Shown here piece by piece: positions 1 to 10,479 of a DNA stretch of 64,000 bases. The DNA lies in assembly GCA_024362935.1 (NCBI GenBank), contig JANCRA010000060.1, forward strand, positions 3,383,501 to 3,447,500, written 5' to 3'. The notes below the pieces were generated by a model that saw nothing but the letters and a program-made list of their open reading frames with translations, was not told where the DNA came from and searched no databases. Positions within the stretch are counted from its first letter, which is position 1, and each line of letters opens with the position of its first letter. The translations under genes and the position numbers were made by a program. The DNA comes from Setophaga petechia (Eukaryota; Chordata; Aves; Passeriformes; Parulidae).

Positions 1-200
1 CCCCATCTCCTGAGGCCTGGCCTCTCAGCAGAACTGTTGGCTGAGCTCAGGGGATGCTCCAGCAGATGAATCCTGCCCAACACGGCCAGGAACTGCAGGG
101 CCATGGCACAGATGGCACCAGGAGCCTGAGGAATGTGCACAACTGACCTCAGGGCAGTGTTGCAGCAGCACATCCCCAACCTGGAAATAACTAGCATTGA
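1..200. other. Unassigned sequence at window edge
   Basis: GC-moderate sequence with no recognisable repeat end, splice-bounded exon or RNA gene. Short open frames here have no family resemblance. Confidence 0.4.
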
Positions 201-204
201 CTCC

Positions 205-512
205 ATGATTCACAGAAGGCTGATCAATCTCTTTATTATATTATAGCATTATTCATCATCATCATCATCATATATTTTATAAACAGCTATGATAGCCTGG
301 ACCTAATTGGTCCTTTAATTAAAACACCATCACCACTGGCTAATTAAGAAATCACCCTTTGGTAAACAAATCTCCATAACACATTCCACATGTGCACAAC
401 AAGTGCAGCAGATTAAGATAAGAATTGTTTCTCATTCTTTTCTCTGATCTTCTCACAGCCTTTCCCAGGGCAATGCCTGGGAAAGTTGTGTTTTCTCTCT
501 GTGGCCAGAGAG
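205..512 (-). mobile_element. Old ERV LTR fragment, minus strand (group C)
   Basis: A TCA/ATC microsatellite lies at about 250-270. It is followed by segments also found in the minus-oriented stretch near 6.64-6.89 kb: a 'ggctaattaa' block, a 'ttggtaaacaa' block and a pyrimidine-rich 'tttctctctg' end. The 'cagaaggctgat' start followed by 'tttattatatta' resembles the polyadenylation end of other LTRs here when read on the minus strand. Exact ends are not defined because a younger LTR is inserted at the right edge. The ERV LTR identity is inferred from internal comparison only. Confidence 0.45.
250..270. repeat. (ATC)n microsatellite
   Basis: Short run of tandem 'atc/cat' triplets inside the old LTR fragment. 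Confidence 0.8.
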
Positions 513-518
513 CTGCTG

Positions 519-903
519 TGTCAGAGATGTGTTTTGTGAAAAATCCTTTCCTTAGGATTTTTCTTCCTGAGAAGCTGAGAGGCCTCAGGAGCAAAATGTA
601 AACAATGATTATCTGCTGCTGTGGAATGCAACAGGTGAATCTGTGATTGGTCTCATGTGGTTGTTTCTAATTAATGGCCAATCACAGTCAGCAGGCTCAG
701 TCTCTCTGTCTGAGACACAAGCTTTTGTTATTCATTCCTTCTTTTTCTATCCTTAGCCAGCCTTCTGAGGAAATCCTTTCTTCTATTCTTTTAGTATAGT
801 TTTAATATAATATATATCATAAAATAATAAATCAGCCTTCTGAAACATGGAGTCAGATCCTCGTGTCTTCCCTCATCCTGGGACCCCTGTGAACACGGTC
901 ACA
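519..903 (+). mobile_element. Solo LTR, group A, plus strand, 6-bp TSD
   Basis: A 385-bp element starting TGTCAG and ending GGTCACA, flanked by an exact 6-bp duplication CTGCTG at 513-518 and 904-909. Its order is typical of an LTR: an early 'gaaaaatcctttcc' block, CCAAT motifs ('ggccaatcac'), an AT-rich promoter zone, then 'aataataaatcagcc' carrying the polyadenylation signal near the 3' end. No coding interior is present, so it is a solo LTR. A 6-bp TSD is characteristic of class II (ERVK/alpharetrovirus-like) integrases. The plus-strand copy at 20289 is the closest relative in the window. The insertion lies at the edge of an older LTR fragment, giving a nested arrangement. Confidence 0.85.
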
Positions 904-909
904 CTGCTG

Positions 910-2130
910 CCTCAGGGCAGGAGTGGTTTCACCAAGATTTCATCATCTAAATGGGATTGCTCAGCTCCTTCCTGCAAGTGATTCCCCTGAGACATCAGTG
1001 GAGCCATCTCCAGCATCTGCCACAGTTCCTGCACTGGAAAAGTTTCTCCAGTGGGTCATGGAGACTCCACCCGGAATCTCCAGGCTCCTGAAGACTCTTG
1101 ATTTTCCCTGTGGACAAGGACAAATCCCTTGGCACCATCCCTGGCACGTCCTGCTGTGAGAGCAGGGTGTGCTGCCTGGGCACTCAGCCGTGTGCTGCTC
1201 AGCACAGGAGGCAATTCTAATTATGGGCCTATTGTTGAGAGGAAAAAGAAATTCCTTGTGTGGAATAATAATCTTTACTAAGGTTTGAGTACAATCTCGG
1301 CATTTCCCGTGTTTTGACTTTGATGTTGTCCTCACAAATGGAGTTTTTCTGCCATCTAATTTTAAAGTTCCAGTGTTTCTCAAACCTTGCCTAAGTGCTA
1401 ATTCTAGGTTGCATCCCAAGCCCAAATTTAGCAAAATCAGAGGAGCTTCAGGCTGGATTGCATCATTGCAAGGTTTTATAGAAGAATTTATTCATAAAGT
1501 ACTGTTATAATGAAAGAATGTATTAACAGTAGATTAAGCACAGTGTCAAACAGGAGCAGTTTCAAAATCCAGACGAGGAGGTGGCAGAGGATGCTGAGAC
1601 TCCTGTGGCTTTGTGTGCTCTGGGGATGTTTCTCACATTCCCTTAATTTAATGTAGGGACAGGCTCTGATTGCTGAACCTCACAGCCAAAATCTCAGTGC
1701 TCAGTGGGCAGTCAGGGTTTGGATGGCACCCAGGTCAAAACAAGCCTGGAGCATTCACGGGATGGGACCCCGTGGCTGGAGGGGGAGCTGGGCTGGATGA
1801 ACTCCCATGGATTTCTGTGTCTGTGCGGGTAGGAGGCCTCTATTCCAGGTGTGGATCCAGCTGCTGCCTCCTCAGGAGACTTTGAGTGTTTAGAAAGCTG
1901 ATCATGATGTTCCCAGGGACTTTATCTGGGGATAAAACCACTCCTGCCCCGTAAGGCTGAAGGGCTATAAAGCAGAGAGCTCCAGATAAGGAAATATGAC
2001 TGTCCTTTCTTATCTCCACTCATCCTAACAGCTGTCCTTGGGCTTGTAAATATGTGTGAGGGGAAGGGAAGAACAGTCTGAGGTATCTTGAACCTTATCA
2101 CAAATCTTTCTCTGTGTGGAAAGATTGACA
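910..2130. other. No feature recognised
   Basis: About 1.2 kb of apparently single-copy sequence. Open frames on both strands (for example minus 961-1434) show no domain, no signal peptide and no convincing splice context. Confidence 0.4.
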
Positions 2131-2995
2131 TGTGTCGGAACGGGTGCAGGGGTTGCACAGTCGGGACGAACGGAAACAAGAGATCTCTGCAGCCAGGGCT
2201 GGAACTTGGGGCAAACATAACAGGGTTTATTGCAAAGGGTCTGGGGCAGGGCCCTGCTGGGATTTGGGGTTTATTGCAAAGGGCCTGGGGGCAGGGCCCT
2301 GCTGGGATTTGGGGTTTATTGCAAAGGGCCTGGGGGCAGGGCCCTGCTGGGATTTGGGGTTTATTGCAAAGGGTCTGGGGCAGGGCCCTGCTGGGATTTG
2401 GGGTTTATTGCAAAGGGCCTGGATGCGGGGCCCTGCTGGGATTTGGGGTTTATTGCAAAGGGCCTGGGGGCAGGGCCCTGCTGGGATTTGGGGTTTATTG
2501 CAAAGGGTCTGGGGCAGGGCCCTGCTGGGATTTGGGGTTTATTGCAAAGGGTCTGGGGCAGGGCCCTGCTGGGATTTGGGGTTTATTGCAAAGGGCCTGG
2601 GTGCAGGGCCCTGCTGGGATTTGGGGTTTATTGCAAAGGGCCTGGGGGCAGGGCCCTGCTGGAATTTGGGGTTTATTGCAAAGGGCCTGGGTGCAGGGCC
2701 CTGCTGGGAGCTGCCAGCCACAGCTCAGAGCAGGGTGAGAGAAGAGAGGGGTAGAACGTAAGAGAGTAAAGGGGTGAGAGCTAAGAGTGTAGGAAGAAGT
2801 GGAAGATGCAGTGGAGAAAGCAAAGAGAAGAGAAGGGAAAGGAAGAAAAAAGAGTGGTCGAAGTTCCCGTTACAATACAATAAATCTTCTGTGTTGAATA
2901 TTCTGATTCTTACTAACCAATCTAGTACAAGATACAAATCCTACAGCATTTCAATACAACCTATAAGAATCACTACATTACCATACTGTGTTACA
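2131..2995 (-). mobile_element. ERV LTR enlarged by an internal minisatellite, minus strand
   Basis: Read on the minus strand this begins TGTAACACAG (2995) and ends GTTCCGACA (about 2133), a TG...CA LTR. From the left on the plus strand it contains about 95 bp of U5-like sequence, then an 11-unit 44/45-bp array, then a strongly purine-rich block (about 2725-2870), then AT-rich U3-like sequence. The array unit carries 'tttattgca', which is an AATAAA polyadenylation signal on the LTR strand. The normal single signal has therefore been amplified with its surroundings. An open frame on the same strand ends 10 bases before the LTR start (3005), as expected of the last frame of a provirus next to its 3' LTR. 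No TSD was found, consistent with a truncated provirus rather than a solo LTR. The LTR call is well supported; the family is not known to me. Confidence 0.65.
2226..2710 (+). repeat. Minisatellite, 44/45-bp unit, about 11 copies
   Basis: Eleven occurrences of 'tttattgcaaagg', each followed by a G-rich 'cctgggggcagggccctgct' type segment and 'gggatttgggg'. Two unit lengths alternate (44 and 45 bp), differing by one G. The last units diverge slightly. The plus strand is G-rich, with several GGG runs per unit. Confidence 0.95.
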
Positions 2996-3004
2996 TTTTA
3001 AACC

Positions 3005-3484
3005 CTAAAAGCTCCTCTTTGGGCCCCTTCTGCCAAGCCAGTGGGGTCTGCTCTGCCCCTTGGGCCTGTCTGCAAGCAGAGGGTGTTGTTCCATCAAAAG
3101 GGGATCACCTTCAGCTGGCCATGCCATTGTTTTCCAGTTGTTCAGTAACTGAGGGATCTCAAAACTTGCTTTCATTTCAATCTCGTTTATAGTTTCTATA
3201 TTCTCAAAATCTTTTGCCAGGCAATCATATTTATAAAGCTTTCCTGTTTCATTCACCCCAACAAACATGGCCACTGATAAACCCTGAATTGTGGCCAGGG
3301 TCCCTTTTCCCACTGAGTCAGTTCCTCTGGAAAATGGGGCTGCTTTTCCTTGGGCTGTGTGTGCTGCCTGCCCTGGGTCACAGTCCATGTACCTGAAATA
3401 AAAGCCAGGCAGATTTATGCAGTGAAATGCCAATTCCTCAAAAGTTTGTAATTCCACAAAGGATAATTTGTGTGCCCATGCCAT
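3005..3484 (-). CDS. Unrecognised 159-codon frame beside a 3' LTR; possible retroviral remnant
   Basis: The frame starts MAWAHKL and ends GPKRSF-stop, 10 bases from the minus-strand start of the LTR at 2995. Composition is protein-like rather than repeat-derived: three cysteines (22, 35, 88), an N-glycosylation sequon at residues 78-80 (NET), an acidic stretch near 90-105 and a basic tail (about residues 140-159). There is no obvious membrane segment or signal peptide. In-frame codons continue about a dozen residues upstream of the Met before a stop, and another minus frame is open nearby (about 3500-3590), so it may be the 3' end of a longer, broken gene. The DNA just before the LTR is purine-rich on this strand ('agaaggggcccaaagaggag'), as expected of a polypurine tract. 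I do not recognise the protein family. A viral origin is inferred from position only; a chance frame is possible. Confidence 0.35.
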   Translation of the reverse strand: MAWAHKLSFVELQTFEELAFHCINLPGFYFRYMDCDPGQAAHTAQGKAAPFSRGTDSVGKGTLATIQGLSVAMFVGVNETGKLYKYDCLAKDFENIETINEIEMKASFEIPQLLNNWKTMAWPAEGDPLLMEQHPLLADRPKGQSRPHWLGRRGPKRSF

Positions 3485-4285
3485 TACAATTGTTACAGCT
3501 TTATTGCAGCCAGGCCAAAAAGTGGCTCAGCAATGAGGTGGAATTCTCCTTATTTGTCACTTTTGTGGGAGGAATGAATAATTCCATGTGCTTGCCACAA
3601 GACCCTCATTCATTGCAGGGCTTTGTGGATATATGGGCTAATCATGTTTCTGCAGAGGAGGAGCTGGGGCTCCTCCTGTGAATGACTGGAGCCAGAATTG
3701 CTGAGTTCACCCCTCTCTGCTCCTGCTGAAAGGGGATTTGGGTTTGAATAGGGCCTTTCTTATATTATCCTAATTTTTTTCTGTGCACCATTCTCCATGA
3801 AAATGAGGATTTCCTCTCTCATCCCATCGTGTTGTCATGGAAATTGCTTTTTCTCTCTCTCTCTTTTTTTTTTTTTTCCAGGAATCCTGTGGCAAAAAAA
3901 AAAAAAAAAAACCCCAAAAAACAGTGCTTTGCCTCGCTGGCAGCTCACAGCCAAAACAGTTCTGTGGAGCTGCTGAAAGCTGGGACAGGTCCCACCTCTG
4001 CTTCTGGCTCTGCATTTAATACCTCCAGCTTCCCCAGGCATCAAGAACTCATCCTTGCCTTTCTGCTCTCTGCCTTTCTGGAGGAAAATCCCAAATACCT
4101 GCAGAGCCCTGGCCCAGCTGGTTTCTACCCTGCATTCCCAGCCCCACTCCAGAGCCACAGGATCAGAGGGATGCCTTTTCCTGGGTCTGGCACATCCCTG
4201 TGCCAACAGGGCACCAAACTACCCCAGTGTGGGAGTGAGAGGTTATCCAAAGCTTTGATTACTTGGGAAATCTTGGGTGCAAGCA
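3485..4285. other. Possible older retroviral interior, then homopolymer-rich DNA
   Basis: The first 100-200 bases may belong to the same degraded provirus as the frame at 3005-3484. Adjacent poly-T and poly-A runs follow at about 3866-3916. The 257-codon plus frame crossing them (3829-4602) translates homopolymers and then CR1 sequence and is not credible as a gene. Confidence 0.4.
3866..3916. repeat. Adjacent poly-T and poly-A tracts
   Basis: A T run of about 14 and, after 'ccaggaatcctgtggc', an A run of about 17. The opposed runs could pair as a short hairpin. Confidence 0.9.
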
Positions 4286-4288
4286 AGG

Positions 4289-4440
4289 CGGTGGTGAAGT
4301 CACTGTCCTTGGAAGTGTTCCAAAAACGTGGATGTGGCACTTGGGGACAAGGTTTAGGGAGGTCCTGGCAGAGCTGGGTTAGGGGCTGGACTCTCAGAGG
4401 GCTTTTCCCACCCCAGGGATCCTGGCATTCTCTGATGGTG
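4289..4440 (+). mobile_element. CR1 LINE 3' fragment, plus
   Basis: Diverged match to the CR1 tail pattern: 'tccttggaagtgttccaaaaacgtgg' in shorter pieces, 'gatgtggcactt', then 'agggcttttcccacccca'. Non-coding and 5'-truncated, as most avian CR1 copies are. Confidence 0.6.
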
Positions 4441-4445
4441 CAGGA

Positions 4446-5445
4446 CACTTTCATTAATTTATCCATATTTTATTGCTCTCAGCTCACCAGCTCAGGGACC
4501 TGCTGTAAAAAACTGAGAGCAGCTCTTCTACAGGAAAAGACCATTTCAGGCAAGTCCATTTTTCTAAATGGGATGTTGAAATTGCTCTGCAGGAAGCTTT
4601 AGTTCCCCCAAACCTGTGCCAAATACCAGTGGAGGCTTTCCAGGGAAATATCTATAGATAGAAACTGAAGGAGATGTGCAGAGGGCCCCCATCCTAAGCC
4701 AGTTACACAAGAAGATGCTCTTTAATTCAGTGCAGGTAATTAGTGTAATTGAGCAGGAAAGTGCCCTAACTGCTCTGCACAAATCCCCACGTGGGTGTGT
4801 AACTTGTTCTTGCAGTTATTAGGTGAGTTCACATCACTTCCTTTGCTTTTCCAGGCAAGAAAAACCCTGGAGATTATAGGAAGGGGCACAGATTTAAAGG
4901 GACAATCAAGAAATACATGAGTTGTAGATGAAAGAGAAAACTGCTTTTCAGCAGCTTTACTGACGGATAAACTGAAATAAAGCAATTAAATTAAAGGGAC
5001 TGGAAATAAGCAAAGATGATCCTGAAGGTTGAACTTCTGTAATAAACACTTGCCACTTAGATGTGCCTTTTGTTTGCAGCAGTCAGATCTGCACGGTGTG
5101 TTAGCACATGAGTGCATGGAAATTTGTATTTCCAAGCATTTTATTCCTCTGGTAGTCATTTAAATAATGCCAAATTGAGCATGAAGCTGACTGGATTCAA
5201 TTGCTGTCATCAGAAAAGAAGAGTGAGTGGGCTGGGGAAGGTTGTCCTCCCTCCCAGCAGTTGCCCAGCGAGGAAAACTGCTCAAAGTGAGGGCAAGGAG
5301 ATGCTGTTGTTCATGTGCTGCTAAAATCTCCTTCAGTCAATGCCCACCAAAGGCTGACTGCACATTGTTTAACTTGGGTGAGCCAGGCAGGAGGGGTTAG
5401 CTGGGAATGGGAGCCCTGATTTGAGCCAGGCAGGAGCCTCTAGGC
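4446..5445. other. No feature recognised
   Basis: Unique-looking sequence. No repeat ends, credible exon or RNA gene seen. Confidence 0.4.
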
Positions 5446-5448
5446 CAG

Positions 5449-5525
5449 CTTGGACAGGGCTTGGAGCAGCCTGGGAGGGTGGAAGGTGTCCCTGACTGGG
5501 GTGGGTGGCACTGGAGCAGCCTTGA
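5449..5525 (+). mobile_element. Short CR1 fragment, plus
   Basis: Contains the CR1 motif order 'cttggacagggcttggagca', 'cctggga' and 'gtggaaggtgtccctg', breaking off before the 3' end. Confidence 0.6.
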
Positions 5526-5559
5526 GGCCACACAGACCCTTGTGGGGTTCTCTAAGTCC

Positions 5560-5825
5560 ATCGTGAAATAAACAGGGCAGGAAGTCTTTCTCCTTTTTTA
5601 TGCCTTTATTAAAAGTGATCAGCTCGGGTGGGGAGAACCGACAGGTCGTGCTCACACCGCTGCTGCTTCCAGGAGGGGCACGGAGGAGGAGGAAAAGTGC
5701 AGCTTTCTCTGCTGGTCTATAGGCATCCTCACAAAAGCATTGGGACATTCCCTTCTGTTTTGATCCAACATTTGAGGTCCTCTCTCTAGCCGGCATCTTT
5801 CAGTTCAGAGTGAGCGCTAAAAAGG
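5560..5825 (-). mobile_element. Probable ERV LTR fragment, minus
   Basis: Starts near 'cctttattaaaagtgatcag', which on the minus strand supplies a polyadenylation-like signal, and continues into a CpG-containing U5/R-like block ('gggagaaccgacaggtcgtg'). CpG content is higher than in its surroundings. Ends and TSD were not resolved, so this is a partial call. Confidence 0.4.
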
Positions 5826-6635
5826 CCTTGGCAGATGCTGGATTCTGCTCCTCACGTCTAGACATCACTTTGATTCATCCATTTTGTGTTGGCTCGTTGT
5901 TTTAGGGGTTTTTGGCTGGGTTTGGTGAGGAGTCTCTCCCATTGCATGCTGGATCCGATGCCCCTTCCCCTTCACCATACGGATGCCATCCTGCAGGAAG
6001 CAGCAGGGTGCCACTGACAAAAGGGGGAATTCTTAACCATCAACAACAGGTAGATAATGAAAATGACAGGTGATTACAGCAACAAACTCCACCCTGGCAG
6101 CAACTGGTCCAACCTGTGAACTCTGCAACCTTTTAAAAAAATGGGCAACTGTTCTACTCATAACACATTGCAGATGGGTGTGAGTGGAGTCCTGCTCCTC
6201 CTCCACACCCATCCCCTGTCCCAAACCCCTCTGACCCTGCAGGTGCTGTGCCCAGCCAGCAGCAGTGACAGGGGGACAAGGCTGTGCCCTGCAGGGAGCA
6301 CAGAGAGGAAGAGGAGGTGACCCTGACATGGGCCCAAATGCCAAACTCAGGGGTTTTTGTCCCATCCTCTCAGGAGCTGGCTGATCCCTCAGGGTCCCTC
6401 CCAGATTGCATTAAACTGTCATTCTGTCTTCATTTTCCTCTTGGAATTCTCAGAGCACCCTCCCAGCTCCTGTGCTCCCCTCAGGCTCCTCCAGAGCCCA
6501 CCTGAGTGCTCAGAGCCATGGAGGTTTAACAAGATCAGGGGTAATCACCTGGAGAGCTGGGGAGGGGATGTCACCATTGGGTCAGGAGTGACACAGACCA
6601 GAAGGCCAAGGGCTAAAAGCAGCCTGGTAGGTCAA
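5826..6635. other. No feature recognised
   Basis: Mostly unique-looking. Possible continuation of LTR-derived sequence to about 5960. Confidence 0.35.
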
Positions 6636-6639
6636 TCCT

Positions 6640-6895
6640 CTCCTTTTTTACCTTAGTTTGCTACAGGTGCATCTAATTGGTTATTAAATCAACACATTTC
6701 ACTTGATTGGCTAATTAACAGCACACCCATTGGTAAACAACTTTGGGACAAAATCAACTTGTTTAAAAACACCACCTGCAGACTGTTTTAATATTTAACT
6801 ATCATTGTTTATCTCCAGCTCCCTAAAGCTTCCCAGGCCAATTAATGGGAAAACTTATCCAGCTTTCTCTCTCTGACCAGGCTGTCACATCCACA
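6640..6895 (-). mobile_element. Old ERV LTR fragment, minus (group C)
   Basis: Shares block order with 205-512: 'attggttattaaat', 'gattggctaattaac', 'ttggtaaacaa', 'ccaggccaattaatggg' and a 'tttctctctctgacc' end, finishing near 'ggctgtcaca'. The inverted CCAAT boxes fit a minus-oriented LTR. No clear TSD. Confidence 0.45.
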
Positions 6896-8936
6896 AGGGA
6901 ACCCCACAGGGATCAATATTCCTCATTTATCACCACATAAATAGCCCTGTGGAATTGTCTAATTCCTGCTCCCCCTTCCCAAGGAGCCCTGGCAGCAAGT
7001 AAAACCTGGGTGATTTTAATGTTTAAATGAATTTGAATTTAATTTTAATTAAATAATTAAATTTAATTTAATTTTTTTAATGGCTGGCAGGGCAGCTGAG
7101 GCTGTCTGGGCAAGGGGGGTTTCTGTTCCCACAGAGTTCCCATGGGATAAGGTCACCTTTGGGAGCAGGTAACAATAAACAGCAGGTTAAATGCCAAGGC
7201 ACTGAAAATGCTCTGTGTGAAGAATGCTGGGGCACTGCAGAGTCCAGGGAAGGTTTTATTTAAACCTAGAAGTGAAATTCCAGTGGCTGGATGGGGCAAC
7301 TCAGCCTTTGGGAGTGATCTTCTAGCACAGGATTTGTCAGAACAAGGATTTTCCAACCCAGTATTTATTTGTACATGATGTGATAGCAAAAAATGGCTGA
7401 ATTCTGAACAACTCTCTTTTCTTGACAAATTTTCTTCCATGGACCTGTGTAGAAGCAAGGCTTTCTTTTTATTTCCTCATTTTTCCCCCTCTGGGAATCC
7501 TGCATATTAATTTCCCCTTTAAAATAAGAATTTTCTCTTGGATTTTTTATTTGTTTGTTTTTCCATAGCTCAAAACTAATTCTTGATAATAAATACACTT
7601 GGTTACCTGTGTATTTTCCACCAGAAATTTGTTAAGTGAAGGAATACAGAGAGCAGCCAAGCACTGGGAATCAGAAACAATCTTGGCTTGAGTGAGACTC
7701 ACTCTTTGATATTAAATGTGAAATAGCAGCATAGTTAATAGCTTTTTGCATTTAAAAAACAACAGGAAAAATGTCTGTTCAGCCTTGAAAATGAGCACGT
7801 TGAAGAGTGTGTGCTGCACACAGCAGTGAATGATGATGTTTTCCTTTGCCTTGTCTTGCTGCCTGGATGTTTCAGCAGCATTTAAAATATGGCATTAAAA
7901 ATATTCCAGAAATGCTAGCAAAACAAATATTAGAGCAGCCTGTGACTGCTCAGGGCCAGAATTTGATGCTGTTGTGACAGAAAGGGACATTTCCCACCCT
8001 GTCTCACTCAGGGGTGAAGGCAGGTACAGCTGTATTTTCATTTTTCCATCCACTATGACATTTTTGGGGAAAGGACAGGATGGCCTGGGGGATTATGGAT
8101 TTCTGGAGCTGTTGTCACTTGACCCCACTATTTCTTGCTCAGCTGAAGTTTATCTGCACAGCAGACATTGATTTCACTGCATGAACTAGTCTGGAGGTTT
8201 AATTAATGTTATGTTTAGTCTGTTTTATTTATTCCTGGCATTGGCATTGGGTTGTTGGTGCTCCTGACTCACTGCACTTTGTTTGAGAGAGTGTAGGAAT
8301 ATGGTTAAACCTCCAATATTGCAGCCATCGTGCTCCTCAGCAATGTGTGCCAGCCAGAACATTCCCTGAGAAGTTGGTTTGAGCAGAAAAAACTGACTTT
8401 TGTAAACAGTTCATTTCAGAAACTCATTTTCAAACCTCTTTCTATCTACAGACTTCCACAGAAGAAAAAAAGACATATATTTCTGTATTAACTTTCTGCT
8501 TCTGCTGCCTTATTAATTTATCATTCCTTTGTAATCACTGCTTTTTTTCCTTTTCCACTTTGCCCGCATATTTTAAATCCATGTCATTCAATACCAGAAA
8601 GGAGATTAGTGGTGAATCAGATGTCTTGAGGGTACTTTCCTGTAATTATCAGCACTATTTAATGAAGAAATGGGACTATTGCTGGGCTAAGAATGATTTA
8701 TTGCTCAGATAAATATCAGTCCTAGAGGCTGTGAGAGTTTAGAGGAGTAAGCCGTCGGCCATGGCTCAAGAGAGGTCACAAGTTCTTTGTTGCAGAACAA
8801 AAAATAACTTTCTAGTTCAATGGACAGTCACCACAGGGTTTATTTTGCTTTTCTGACCTATCACCTTTACTCACTTTTATTGCACTGAGGACACTTTTGT
8901 CCAATGGACTATTATCACATGTACACACAGATGCTT
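6896..8936. other. AT-rich unassigned stretch
   Basis: Holds a very AT-rich low-complexity block (about 7010-7080, repeated 'ttaatttaattt') and generally AT-rich unique-looking DNA. About 8690-8930 has LTR-like inverted CCAAT and 'tttatt' motifs and may be very old ERV debris. No gene seen. Confidence 0.35.
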
Positions 8937-9569
8937 TGCCTAATCTGGCTGTTGTCTCTGCTCGGGCACGCGCAGGATGGTTCGGAGCAGCCGCGGATCA
9001 AAGGACGAGTCTGGACTCTTCAAGGCTTCGGTCTTCAGAATGTTTATTAATTTTTATTTTACAGAGATTTTCTTTTCTGCCAGCCAGGGTCGTACTAGCA
9101 AGGCAGCCAAGGGCACTCTGACCACCCACGGGGCGGTCGTGTCTTTTTATAACAAAAACTACGTATATCATATTTACTTTTTATTCTTAATATCTTTTAC
9201 TCTTATTGACAAGTGTACCTTCACTATAAACCAATCTCTAAGTGCCAGCATCACTACGAAAGATGGAAGACAAGAAGAAGAAGAAAGGAGCATGAGACAC
9301 ACTCCGATTCTTCCATCTTGTCTCCATAACCCCCCTGTACAGAGATATAACCCCCCTGTACAGTAATCCTAAAATACATATTTCACCTTGAAAAAATATA
9401 TAATCTCTCCACCACTTAAACGGTGCTCATTCTCACGTCCTCATACACATCCTCTAAAGGGTCAAAGTCCAGCCACCAAGAATTCTTAGCAACATTCCAG
9501 GACCTCCAAGCCCCCCATGGGTTCTCTCGGTGATTCTGGACATCAGGAGCGATATTCTGAGCTCCCACA
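8937..9569 (-). mobile_element. Solo LTR, group B, minus strand, CpG-rich, 6-bp TSD
   Basis: A 633-bp element flanked by exact duplications ATGCTT at 8931-8936 and 9570-9575. On its own strand it starts TGTGGGAGCTC and ends AGGCA. Shared landmarks with the other B copies are the 'gatggaagacaagaagaagaa' zone (inverted here as in 62953), 'accaatctctaagtgcc', and a polyadenylation end (inverted 'atgtttattaattttt'). The U5 region keeps many CpGs (8960-9130) that have decayed in sister copies, suggesting a young insertion. A 20-bp direct duplication containing 'aacccccctgtacag' lies at about 9328-9364. Confidence 0.85.
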
Positions 9570-9657
9570 ATGCTTCTATTATAACTTCTAAACTCTTTAT
9601 TTATTCCATACAACCACACCTCTACATCAGAAACCCTTGCCCATCTCACCCATACAG

Positions 9658-10074
9658 TGTGGTATTTTCTGGGTCCCACATCATTGGGAGGAATGATGAA
9701 CCTGACTCCATGTTCTCAGAAGGCTAATTTATTATTTTATGTTACTATATTATATTAAAGAATGCTATACTGAAACTATACTAAAGAATACAGAAAGGAT
9801 ACAGACAGAAGGCTAAAAGATAATAATGAAAACTCGGGACTCCTTCCAGAGTCCTGACACAGCTTGGCTGTGATTGGTCATTAAGTAAAAACAATTTGCA
9901 TGAAACCAATCAAACAACCACCAATTGGTAGACAATGTCCAAACCACATTCCAAAGCAGCAAAACACAGGAGAAGCAAATGAGATAATATTGTTTTCCTT
10001 TTTCTCTGAGGCTTCTCAGCTTCACAGGAGAGAAATCCTGGGGAAGGGATTTTTCAGAAAATATGACTGTGACA
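9658..10074 (-). mobile_element. Solo LTR, group A, minus, 6-bp TSD
   Basis: A 417-bp element reading TGTGGTATTT...CTGTGACA on the plus strand, between exact copies of ATACAG (9652-9657 and 10075-10080). On the minus strand it has the group-A plan: 'gaaaaatccctt', 'gaagcctcagag', CCAAT boxes, then AATAATAAAT near the end. It lies only 83 bp from the group-B LTR to its left. Confidence 0.9.
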
Positions 10075-10304
10075 ATACAGTTTCTCACTTAAGGCATATT
10101 TTTAAGGCATACTTAAGATATATTCTTCCTTACAACTATAGAAACATAAGTTTATGATTTTTCTATTTAATGTCTGTGTGTTTTATTTTCACATCAATCC
10201 AAGCTCCTTCCAAGGTTCAGATCAAACCCTTCAGTGTCTGTGGAAGTTTCTGTTTTTCCAATTCCCACACTTCCCATCCTTCTCACCAAGACTTAAAACC
10301 CAGA

Positions 10305-10478
10305 ATTCACAAAATTCTGCACTGATTTGGGTTGGAAGGGATCTAAAACATCACCCAGTGCCACCCCTGCCATGGCAGGGACACCTCCCACTGTCCCAGG
10401 CTGCTCCCAGCCCTGTCCAGCCTGGCCTTGGGCACTGCCAGGGATCCAGGGGCAGCCACAGCTGCTCTGGGCTGTGAG
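10305..10478 (-). mobile_element. CR1 LINE 3' fragment, minus
   Basis: Reverse-complement CR1 tail: 'gggttggaagggatct', 'ccatggcagggacacctccc', 'tccagcctggccttgggcac', 'gggatccaggggcagccaca'. The order matches the plus copies at 37.8, 49.8 and 55.0 kb. Confidence 0.9.
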
Positions 10479-10479
10479 A

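Noticed and set aside
2088..2761. Three overlapping 174-216-codon plus frames
   Set aside because: All arise from the 44/45-bp minisatellite, in different phases.
3829..4602. 257-codon plus frame
   Set aside because: Begins in homopolymer runs (Phe/Lys tracts) and continues into CR1 sequence.
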